From contig CAZORA010000001.1 in NCBI GenBank assembly GCA_964582225.1, positions 152,353-216,352 on the forward strand: 64,000 nucleotides of DNA. Reading direction: 5' to 3'. A program made the translations under genes and the position numbers. This DNA comes from Dokdonella_A sp964582225. Its GTDB lineage: Bacteria > Pseudomonadota > Gammaproteobacteria > Xanthomonadales > Rhodanobacteraceae. How positions within the stretch are numbered: position 1 is the stretch's first letter; every line of letters starts with the position of its first letter. The notes beneath the pieces are model-generated. The model was not told the DNA's origin, did not search any database, and was given only the letters and a program-made list of their open reading frames with translations. Below, one piece after another: positions 1 through 6,954 of this stretch.

Positions 1-939
1 GTGGTGCCCGCTTTCAACGAAAGCGAGGGTCTGCGCGATTTTCACGCGCGCCTGACCAAGGTGCTCGACCGCCTGGATCTGGCGAGCTCGATCCTCTACG
101 TCGACGACGGCAGCCGCGACGACACCTGGCAGGTGATGCGCGCGCTGGCGCAGGCGGATTCGCGAGTGGCGGTCCTGCGCCTGTCGCGTAACTTCGGCAA
201 GGAACTGGCGATGACCGCCGGCCTCGACCACGTCGACGCTGACGCCGCAGTGATCATCGACGCCGACCTGCAGGATCCTCCAGAGCTCATCCCGACCTTC
301 ATCCAGCACTGGCGCGAGGGCTGCGACGTGGTCTACGGCACACGCGCCAGCCGCGCCGGCGAGACCGGCTTCAAGAAACTCAGCGCGGCCGGCTTCTACC
401 GCCTCATGGAACGTCTCGCCGAGGTCTCGATTCCGCGCGACACCGGCGACTTCCGGTTGCTCTCGCGGCGCGCGCTCGACGCCCTGCGGCGGGTACGTGA
501 GCGCCAGCGCTTCATGAAGGGCCTGTTCGCCTGGCTCGGCTTCCGCCAGCAGTCGGTGGTCTACGATCGTGACCCGCGCCATGCGGGTCGGACCAAGTGG
601 AACTACTGGCGGCTGTGGAACTTCGCCCTCGAAGGCATCACGTCGTTTTCCACCGCGCCGCTGCGGGCCGCCACCTACGTCGGTCTCGCTGCCGCGCTGT
701 TCGCCTTTCTGTTTGGGCTGTGGGTGCTCGGCAAGGCGCTGTTCTTCGGCGACGCGGTGCAGGGCTATCCTTCGCTGATGGTGGTGGTGCTGTTTCTCGG
801 CGGCGTGCAGCTGATGGCGCTCGGCGTGATGGGCGAGTATCTCGGTCGCCTCTACGTCGAGGCCAAGCAGCGCCCGCTGTATCTGATCGACGAGTTTCGC
901 CCGGCCGCCGCGGCGCAGGCGCCGAGCGAGGCGCGCTGA
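1..939 (+). CDS. GtrB/DPM-type family 2 glycosyltransferase (5' end probably cut by window edge)
   Basis: This is a membrane-anchored family 2 glycosyltransferase of the GtrB/YfdH/ArnC group, which moves a sugar from a nucleotide donor to undecaprenyl phosphate at the inner membrane. The first residues already form the VPAFNES nucleotide-binding strand. DDGSRDDT follows near residue 36 and the metal-binding region DADLQDPPE near 87. Two hydrophobic segments lie near residues 225-250 and 258-280, and the family signature GEYLGRLYVEAKQRPLY comes right after them. Relatives start a few residues earlier, so the true start probably lies outside the window and the GTG at base 1 is only the first in-frame codon. 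The gene is convergent with ribB, only 22 bases away. The sugar cannot be told from sequence. Confidence 0.85.
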   Translation: MVPAFNESEGLRDFHARLTKVLDRLDLASSILYVDDGSRDDTWQVMRALAQADSRVAVLRLSRNFGKELAMTAGLDHVDADAAVIIDADLQDPPELIPTFIQHWREGCDVVYGTRASRAGETGFKKLSAAGFYRLMERLAEVSIPRDTGDFRLLSRRALDALRRVRERQRFMKGLFAWLGFRQQSVVYDRDPRHAGRTKWNYWRLWNFALEGITSFSTAPLRAATYVGLAAALFAFLFGLWVLGKALFFGDAVQGYPSLMVVVLFLGGVQLMALGVMGEYLGRLYVEAKQRPLYLIDEFRPAAAAQAPSEAR

Positions 940-961
940 TGCAATCGCGCGCGACGGGCTC

Positions 962-2068
962 TCAGCGATCCCGCGCTTCTTCCGCGCCCTCGTAGCCGAC
1001 CACTTCGAGGCCGAAGCCCGCCAGACCGACCAGCCGCCGCGGCACGCCGATCACGCGCAAACGACGCGCGCCGAGGTCGGCGAGAATCTGCGCGCCCAGG
1101 CCCAGCCGCCGCCACTGCGGGGCATCCTCGCCGCCCCCCGCGCCCTGATCGGCCAACCGCGCGAGCAGCGCCTCGGGAGCCTCGGTCGCGGCGAGCATCA
1201 GCACTACGCCGCGCCCCGCTGCTGCTACTCTGCGCAGCGCCTCGCTGGCGGTAAGGCCGAGGTCCACACGCTGCAAATGCAGCACGTCGGACAGGGTGTT
1301 GCGCACGTGGACGCGAGTCAGCACGGGCTCGCCGTCGTCGATCGCGCCGCGCACCAAGGCGAAATGCAGCTCGCCCGCCAGCAGGTCGCGGTAGACCAGC
1401 AGCCGGAACGGACCGAATTCGGTCTCGACCTCCCCCTGCCAGGCGCGCTCGATCGTTTTCTCGGTCTCGAGCCGGTAGCGGATCAGGTCGGCGATGGTGC
1501 CAATGCGCAGCCCATGACGAGCCGCGAAGCGCTCCAGTTCGGGGCGCCGCGCCATGCTGCCGTCCTCGCTCAGGATTTCCACCAGCACCCCGGCCGGCTC
1601 GAGTCCGGCCAGCGCCGCCAGGTCACAGGCCGCCTCGGTGTGGCCGGCGCGAGCCAGCACGCCGCCCGGCGTGGCCGCCAGCGGGAAGATGTGCCCGGGC
1701 TGCACGATGTCTGCCGGGCCGGCGTCGGTGCGCACGGCGGTGCGGATGGTATGGGCGCGATCGTAAGCGGAAATTCCGGTGGTAACGCCTTCGGCGGCCT
1801 CGATCGACACCGTGAAATTGGTGTGGTGAAGCGAGGTGTTGACCTCTACCATCGGCTTCAGGCCAAGCTGGCCACAGCGCGCCTGGGTGATCGGCAGACA
1901 GACCAGGCCGCGCCCTTCCCGCGCCATGAAGTTGATGTCTTCCGGACGCACCTTCTCGGCGGCCATGATCAGGTCGCCTTCGTTTTCGCGGTCCTCGTCG
2001 TCGACGATGACCACCATGCGCCCGGCGCGGATGTCGTCCAGGATCGCGGGAATCGGGGCAAAGCTCAT
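962..2068 (-). CDS. ribB: 3,4-dihydroxy-2-butanone-4-phosphate synthase with degenerate GTP cyclohydrolase II-like domain
   Basis: The N-terminal ~200 residues are a RibB domain that converts ribulose 5-phosphate to the four-carbon riboflavin precursor. The acidic loop DDEDRENEGDL is at about residues 23-33 and the HHTNFTVS and GISAYDRA motifs are intact. The C-terminal ~165 residues have the RibA fold but lack the three zinc-binding cysteines of GTP cyclohydrolase II; the corresponding stretch reads VHVRNTLSDVL. I infer only RibB activity, as in other gammaproteobacterial RibB-RibX fusions, so the cell needs a separate RibA. The start codon overlaps the ribE stop by 4 nt (ATGA), which suggests translational coupling. 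It is the last gene of ribD-ribE-ribB. Confidence 0.93.
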   Translation of the reverse strand: MSFAPIPAILDDIRAGRMVVIVDDEDRENEGDLIMAAEKVRPEDINFMAREGRGLVCLPITQARCGQLGLKPMVEVNTSLHHTNFTVSIEAAEGVTTGISAYDRAHTIRTAVRTDAGPADIVQPGHIFPLAATPGGVLARAGHTEAACDLAALAGLEPAGVLVEILSEDGSMARRPELERFAARHGLRIGTIADLIRYRLETEKTIERAWQGEVETEFGPFRLLVYRDLLAGELHFALVRGAIDDGEPVLTRVHVRNTLSDVLHLQRVDLGLTASEALRRVAAAGRGVVLMLAATEAPEALLARLADQGAGGGEDAPQWRRLGLGAQILADLGARRLRVIGVPRRLVGLAGFGLEVVGYEGAEEARDR

Positions 2069-2676
2069 GCCTTTTCTCCACGCTCACGCGAGCTCATCAG
2101 GCGCTCGACGTAGCGCGCGATCATGTCCACTTCGAGGTTTACCGCATCGCCCGGCCGGCGCGCGGCGAAGCTGGTGGCGGCCAGCGTGTGCGGAATCAGG
2201 CTGACCTCGAAACCCTCGCCCTCGATCGCGTTGACCGTCAGGCTAACGCCGTCGACACATATCGAGCCCTTGTGCGCAATGTAGGGCAAGAGCTCGGTGG
2301 GGGCGCGGAAGCTCCAGCGCTGAGCGTCGTCCTCGTCGCCGATCGCGAGCACCGCACCAACCCCGTCGACGTGGCCGGAAACCAGGTGCCCGCCAAGTCG
2401 ATCCGCCAAGCGCAGCGATTTTTCGAGGTTCAACCGGGCGCCGCTCGGCTGCGCGCCGAGCGTCGTCAAACGCAGGGTCTCGGCCGATGCGTCGAAGCCG
2501 AGCCGCGTCCCGTCGCCGATCACCACGGTCAGGCACACGCCGCCCACCGCGATGCTGTCACCGATCGCGACGTCGGCCAGATCGAGCGATCCCGTGTCGA
2601 TCACGAGGCGCGCGCCATGCGCGCGCGCGCTGCGCGAAACCAGCGTGCCGACGGCCTGGATGATTCCGGTGAACAT
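2065..2676 (-). CDS. ribE: Riboflavin synthase alpha subunit
   Basis: The enzyme dismutates two molecules of 6,7-dimethyl-8-ribityllumazine to riboflavin, the last step of the pathway. The N-terminus MFTGIIQAVG is the family hallmark. The two internally similar lumazine-binding barrels are visible, with GVCLTV in the first half and GVSLTVNAIEG in the second. The length of 203 residues is normal. I chose the ATG at 2676 because GGAGAAAAC stands directly before it; an upstream in-frame ATG has no homologous sequence behind it. The gene lies 29 nt after ribD and overlaps ribB by 4 nt. Lumazine synthase (ribH) is more than 33 kb away in this window. Confidence 0.96.
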   Translation of the reverse strand: MFTGIIQAVGTLVSRSARAHGARLVIDTGSLDLADVAIGDSIAVGGVCLTVVIGDGTRLGFDASAETLRLTTLGAQPSGARLNLEKSLRLADRLGGHLVSGHVDGVGAVLAIGDEDDAQRWSFRAPTELLPYIAHKGSICVDGVSLTVNAIEGEGFEVSLIPHTLAATSFAARRPGDAVNLEVDMIARYVERLMSSRERGEKA

Positions 2677-2705
2677 GTTTTCTCCATTGCCCGTGATTGG
2701 TCCGC

Positions 2706-3797
2706 TCAAGCGCGCGGGCGCAGCAGCAGGCGCCAGTCGTCGCCCACCCGTCGCTCGTCATCACGTTCGAGACACCAGCGCTCGGTCATGTCGGCGAGCG
2801 GCGGCAGCTGCAGCAGCGGTCGCGCCGCGCTGCCGAGCAGGATCGGCGCAACATAGAGCAGCAGCTCATCGACCAGCCCGGCCGCGAGCAGAGCCCCGCA
2901 CAGGGTCGCACCGGCTTCGACCTGCAGCTCGTTGACGTCGCGCCGTGCGAGCTCACCCAGCACGGCCTGCAGGTCGAGGCCGCCAGGCCCGTTTTCAAGC
3001 GCGCGGCATTCGGCACCGCGAAACTTCGCGCCTGGGCGCGCCTCGCGTCCATGCAGTAGCAGGGTCGGCGCGGCGCCGTCGAGCACCTGGGCACCCGGCG
3101 GCGTGCGCAGACGCGAGTCCAGAACCACCCGCAGCGGTGGTGGCGGTGCGGCATCCGGCTCGAAGTCGCGCACGGTGAGCGCCGGGTCGTCCGCCAGCAC
3201 GGTGCCGATTCCCGTCAGGAGCGCCGAACTGCGTGCACGCCAGCGCTGCACGTCGGCGCGCGCCGCCTCGCCGCTGATCCACTTCGAGCGACCGTCGGCG
3301 AGCGCGCTGCGGCCGTCCAGGCTCGTCGCGAGCTTCAGCCGCAGCCAGGGCCGGCCGCGCTCGATGCGGCTGAAGAAGCCGCGGTTGAGCTCGCGCGAGG
3401 CCGCGCGCAGGAGGCCGTCTTCCACTTCGATGCCGGCTGCGCGCATGCGCTCGACCGCGCCACCACCGCGCTGGTTGGCATCTTCTCCGGCCATCACCAC
3501 GCGGGCCACGCCCGCCGCAATCAGGGCGTCGGCGCAGGCCGGCGTGCGGCCAACGCGGCCGCAGGGTTCGAGGGTGGTGTAGACGGTGGCGCCGCGCGCA
3601 GCGCTGCCGGCCTCGCGCAGGGCGAACACTTCCGCGTGCGGGCCACCGGCGCGCTGGTGCCAGCCGGCCCCAACTACCGTACCGCCCCGCGCGATCACGC
3701 AGCCGACCCGCGGATTGGGCTGGGTCGTCGCGAAACCGCGCTCCGCCAAGCGCAGCGCGCGCGCCATGCAGGCGTGATCGAAGGCGCTCCAGATCAC
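2706..3797 (-). CDS. ribD: Bifunctional pyrimidine deaminase/reductase RibD
   Basis: RibD deaminates and then reduces the pyrimidine intermediate of riboflavin synthesis. The deaminase half carries the zinc motifs GGPHAEVFAL and TLEPCGRVGRTPAC. The reductase half begins near residue 150 with LKLATSLDGRSAL and contains the GTVLADDPALTVR loop. The start is uncertain: a GTG at 3797 gives a ten-residue leader before the conserved MARALRLAERG segment, and an ATG at 3767 starts at that segment. I prefer the GTG because relatives carry a similar leader. It heads ribD-ribE-ribB and follows nrdR after about 150 nt, in which I see nothing distinctive. Confidence 0.93.
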   Translation of the reverse strand: MIWSAFDHACMARALRLAERGFATTQPNPRVGCVIARGGTVVGAGWHQRAGGPHAEVFALREAGSAARGATVYTTLEPCGRVGRTPACADALIAAGVARVVMAGEDANQRGGGAVERMRAAGIEVEDGLLRAASRELNRGFFSRIERGRPWLRLKLATSLDGRSALADGRSKWISGEAARADVQRWRARSSALLTGIGTVLADDPALTVRDFEPDAAPPPPLRVVLDSRLRTPPGAQVLDGAAPTLLLHGREARPGAKFRGAECRALENGPGGLDLQAVLGELARRDVNELQVEAGATLCGALLAAGLVDELLLYVAPILLGSAARPLLQLPPLADMTERWCLERDDERRVGDDWRLLLRPRA

Positions 3798-3950
3798 GCG
3801 CCGGAGATCCGCCGCCCACCGGCGTGCCGACTGCAGCCGCCCAGTGCTTGCAGGGGAGCCGCCCACAGCGCAATGAAAATACGACTTACGGGGGGGCTCA
3901 TCAGGAGCATTCGCCTGCAGAGTCAGCGCGCGGGGGCAATGCGCAGCCAA

Positions 3951-4478
3951 TCACGACCGGCGGCCATCTGCTGGCGATGCGGAATCCTCGTCGAGCAGGG
4001 ACAGCTGCACGCCTTCTGCGGCGGGAAGGTCGCGCTCGAGCTTCTCGATCTCCTCCCGGAAGGCCTGCACGTCCTCGAAGCTGCGATATACCGAGGCGAA
4101 GCGAACGTAGGCAACGTGGTCGAGCTGCTTGAGCTCACGCATGACCAGCTCGCCGATCTGCAGACTGGGAACTTCTCGCTCGCCCCGGCGGCGCAGCGCG
4201 GCGATGACCCGACGCACGGCGGCGTCGACCTGCTCGCTCGCGATCGGCCGTTTCTGCAGCGCGCGCCGGAAGCCGGTGCGCAGCTTGGCGTCGTCGAAGG
4301 CTTCGCGCCGACCATCGCTTTTGACCACGCTCGGCAGCTTCAGCTCGGCGGTTTCGAAGGTGTTGAAGCGCTCGCCGCACTGTTCACACTCGCGGCGACG
4401 CCGGATGGTGGCGCCGTCATCGGACACGCGCGTGTCGATCACGCGGGTGTCCTGGTGCTGGCAGAACGGACAATGCAT
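3951..4478 (-). CDS. nrdR: Transcriptional repressor NrdR
   Basis: NrdR is an ATP/dATP-sensing repressor of ribonucleotide reductase genes. The zinc ribbon is clear: CPFC at residues 3-6 and CEQC at 31-34. The ATP-cone domain follows at about residues 47-137, beginning LPSVVKSDGRREAFD. At 175 residues it is slightly longer than the E. coli protein because of an acidic tail. It lies downstream of glyA on the same strand (31 nt gap) and upstream of ribD, the common glyA-nrdR-ribD order of gammaproteobacteria. The targets would be NrdR boxes at nrd promoters, none of which lie in this window. Confidence 0.96.
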   Translation of the reverse strand: MHCPFCQHQDTRVIDTRVSDDGATIRRRRECEQCGERFNTFETAELKLPSVVKSDGRREAFDDAKLRTGFRRALQKRPIASEQVDAAVRRVIAALRRRGEREVPSLQIGELVMRELKQLDHVAYVRFASVYRSFEDVQAFREEIEKLERDLPAAEGVQLSLLDEDSASPADGRRS

Positions 4479-4509
4479 GGCTCAGACGCGACCGCGGCGC
4501 ACTTCGCGT

Positions 4510-5763
4510 TCAGGCATAGACCGGAAATGCATGACACTGCGCCTCGACCTGCTCGCGCACGCGAGCGGTCACTTTCTCGCTGCCGCCAGCATCGAGCACG
4601 TCGCTGATCCAGTTCGCCAACTCGATGCAATCGCTTTCGGCGTAGCCGCGGGTGGTCACCGCCGGCGTGCCGATGCGCAGGCCCGAAGTCACGAAGGGCT
4701 TTTGCGGATCGTTCGGCACCGCGTTCTTGTTGACGGTGATATGGGCGCGGCCGAGCATCCCTTCGGCGTCCTTGCCAGTGATTGGCTTGCCGATCAGGTC
4801 GATCAGCATCAGATGGTTCTCGGTGCCGCCGGAGACAATCCTGTAGCCGCGCTCGATGAAACAGCGCGCCATCGCCTTGGCGTTGCGCACCACCTGCGCC
4901 TGGTACTCCCGGAACGCAGGCTCCAGTGCCTCTTTGAAGGCGACCGCCTTGGCCGCGATCACGTGCATCAGCGGCCCACCCTGCAGCGCCGGAAACACCA
5001 CCGATTGCAGCTTCTTGGTCATCTCCTCGGGCGCGCCCCTGGCCAGCACGATGCCGCCGCGCGGACCGCGCAGGGTCTTGTGCGTGGTCGAAGTCACCAC
5101 ATGGGCATACGGCAGTGGACTCGGATACACGCCAGCCGCGATCAGCCCGGCAGGATGCGCCATGTCGACGAAGAAATACGCGCCGACCGAGTCCGCGATC
5201 GCGCGCATGCGCGCCCAGTCGATCACCTGGGAATAGGCGCTGAAGCCGCCGACCAGCATCTTCGGGCGGTGCTCGCTGGCGAGGCGCTGGATCTCGTCGT
5301 AGTCGATCAGGCCCTCACCGTTCACTCCGTACTGGACGGCGTGAAAGACCTTGCCGGAAAGGTTCACCTTGGCACCGTGGGTCAGATGTCCGCCGTGGGC
5401 CAGGCTCATGCCGAGGATCGTGTCGCCGGGTTCGAGCAGGGCGAAGTAAACCGCCTGATTCGCCTGCGAACCAGAATGCGGCTGGACGTTCGCATAATCG
5501 CAGTCGAAGAGCTCCTTGACGCGCTCGAGCGCCAGCCGCTCGGCAACGTCGACATGCTCGCAGCCGCCGTAGTAGCGCTTGCCGGGATAACCCTCGGCGT
5601 ATTTGTTGGTCAGCACGCTGCCCTGCGCCTCCATCACCCGCGGGCTGGCGTAGTTTTCGGAGGCAATCAGCTCGACGTGGTCTTCCTGGCGCTGACGCTC
5701 CGCCGCGATCGCGCACGCGAGTTCGGGGTCGAAGGCTTCGATCGAGGCATCTTTCGAATACAT
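4510..5763 (-). CDS. glyA: Serine hydroxymethyltransferase
   Basis: This PLP enzyme interconverts serine and glycine while charging tetrahydrofolate with one-carbon units. The active-site block VTSTTHKTLRGPRGG contains the PLP-binding lysine, and ELIASENYASP and NKYAEGYPGKRYYGG are intact. Aligned to relatives, the protein starts at MYSKDASIEAFD, the ATG at 5763, which gives 417 residues, the usual length. In-frame ATGs at 5775 and 5796 would add 4 or 11 residues; no candidate has a strong Shine-Dalgarno sequence. It is divergent from coaE across about 140 nt that must hold both promoters, and upstream of nrdR. Functionally it is linked to gcvT and gcvH elsewhere in the window. Confidence 0.96.
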   Translation of the reverse strand: MYSKDASIEAFDPELACAIAAERQRQEDHVELIASENYASPRVMEAQGSVLTNKYAEGYPGKRYYGGCEHVDVAERLALERVKELFDCDYANVQPHSGSQANQAVYFALLEPGDTILGMSLAHGGHLTHGAKVNLSGKVFHAVQYGVNGEGLIDYDEIQRLASEHRPKMLVGGFSAYSQVIDWARMRAIADSVGAYFFVDMAHPAGLIAAGVYPSPLPYAHVVTSTTHKTLRGPRGGIVLARGAPEEMTKKLQSVVFPALQGGPLMHVIAAKAVAFKEALEPAFREYQAQVVRNAKAMARCFIERGYRIVSGGTENHLMLIDLIGKPITGKDAEGMLGRAHITVNKNAVPNDPQKPFVTSGLRIGTPAVTTRGYAESDCIELANWISDVLDAGGSEKVTARVREQVEAQCHAFPVYA

Positions 5764-5904
5764 CGCTGGGTCCATGCTGGTGACTGAAAGTGCCATGGTA
5801 GCGCGTTGCGCCGCAGCAGACCGGCGCGGCGATGGCGACGGATTGGCCGCGGCGCTGTCCAGCACCTATGCTGCGCCTGCAGGCTTCGAGAATCGCCACG
5901 CCGC

Positions 5905-6531
5905 ATGCATGAAGCGCCCTTGACCATCGCCCTGACGGGCGGCATCGCCAGCGGCAAGTCGACCCTGGCGGATCGCTTCGCCGAGCTCGGTGCGGGCGTG
6001 ATCGACGCCGACGTAGTGGCGCGCGAGCTGGTTTTACCAGGCCAGCCGGCCTTCGACGAGGTCGTGCGTACCTTCGGCAAGGAGGTGCTCGACCTGCGCG
6101 GTGACCTCGACCGCGCCGCGCTGCGTCGACGGGTCTTCGACGATCCGGGGGAACGACGCCGGCTGGAGGCGATCGTGCACCCGAAGGTGCGCGCCGTCCT
6201 GTTTGCGCGAAGCCGTGGAGCCCAGGAGCCCTATGTGCTGCTGGTGATCCCGCTGCTCTACGAAAACCGCGCGCAATACGCCTGGGTGGACCGCGTGCTG
6301 GTGATCGACGCGCCGCGAGCCCTGCAGCTCGAGCGCCTGGTTGCGCGCGACCGGGTCAGCGTGGCGCTCGCCGAGCGCATCCTCGACGCCCAGGCGAGCC
6401 GCGCACAGCGGCTGTCGATCGCCGACGACGTGATCGAGAATGAAGGCGACACCGCGGAACTCGACGCGCAAGTTGCGGCGCTGCACCGCTCCTATCTGGA
6501 GCTCGCGGGGCTCGGCAAGCCTGGCTTCTGA
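5905..6531 (+). CDS. coaE: Dephospho-CoA kinase
   Basis: CoaE phosphorylates the 3' hydroxyl of dephospho-CoA, the last step of coenzyme A synthesis. The P-loop GGIASGKST is at about residues 11-19 and the CoA-binding DADVVARE motif follows at about 33. The length of 208 residues fits the family. I used the ATG at 5905, directly before the beta strand leading to the P-loop. The 3' end overlaps the 3' end of the oppositely oriented mutT by 40 nt. In E. coli zapD and yacG lie between mutT and coaE; neither is here. Confidence 0.95.
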   Translation: MHEAPLTIALTGGIASGKSTLADRFAELGAGVIDADVVARELVLPGQPAFDEVVRTFGKEVLDLRGDLDRAALRRRVFDDPGERRRLEAIVHPKVRAVLFARSRGAQEPYVLLVIPLLYENRAQYAWVDRVLVIDAPRALQLERLVARDRVSVALAERILDAQASRAQRLSIADDVIENEGDTAELDAQVAALHRSYLELAGLGKPGF

Positions 6532-6941
6532 GCGGCTTCCGCCTCGCGGCGAAGCAGCGCGAGCACCGGGCGATCGGCCGGCGACATGTGGTCTGGGTCG
6601 AATTCGGCGGCAGCGATCCAGGCGAGCGCCCGATGCTCGAGCGCCTGCGGCTCGCCGCGCCAGGCGGTGACCCGCCAAACCCGCAGCAGGATGCGCTTGT
6701 CGGGATAGTCCCAGGGCACCTCGAGCAGCGCTTCGGCGGTTTCGACCTCAACCGCGAGCTCTTCCTTGAGTTCGCGGCGCAACGCTTGCGCCGGCGATTC
6801 GCCGAACTCGAGCTTGCCGCCGGGAAACTCCCACAGCCCCGCCGAGTGACGACCGCCGGCGCGCTGAGCCAGCAGCACGCGACCGCGCGCATCGCCGAGC
6901 ACGCCGGCCACGACTTCGATCACGGCCGGCACCTCGTTCAC
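6492..6941 (-). CDS. mutT: 8-oxo-dGTP diphosphatase (MutT, Nudix family)
   Basis: MutT removes oxidised 8-oxo-dGTP from the nucleotide pool and so prevents A:T to C:G transversions. The Nudix box is complete: GGKLEFGESP, then RRELKEEL, at about residues 41-62. WEFPGGK just before it is typical of MutT proper. The gene lies 13 nt after secA, the classic secA-mutT pair, so it is probably cotranscribed. The start is a GTG at 6941 with a weak ribosome-binding site; other GTG codons follow closely, so the first few residues are uncertain. The C-terminus has no thiamine phosphate synthase domain, unlike the fused Pseudomonas version. Confidence 0.92.
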   Translation of the reverse strand: MNEVPAVIEVVAGVLGDARGRVLLAQRAGGRHSAGLWEFPGGKLEFGESPAQALRRELKEELAVEVETAEALLEVPWDYPDKRILLRVWRVTAWRGEPQALEHRALAWIAAAEFDPDHMSPADRPVLALLRREAEAAQKPGLPSPASSR

Positions 6942-6954
6942 GGTGTGCCGCCGC

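Noticed and set aside
3798..3950. Possible FMN riboswitch before ribD
   Set aside because: The conserved FMN-aptamer blocks are not present in the 153 nt between nrdR and ribD.
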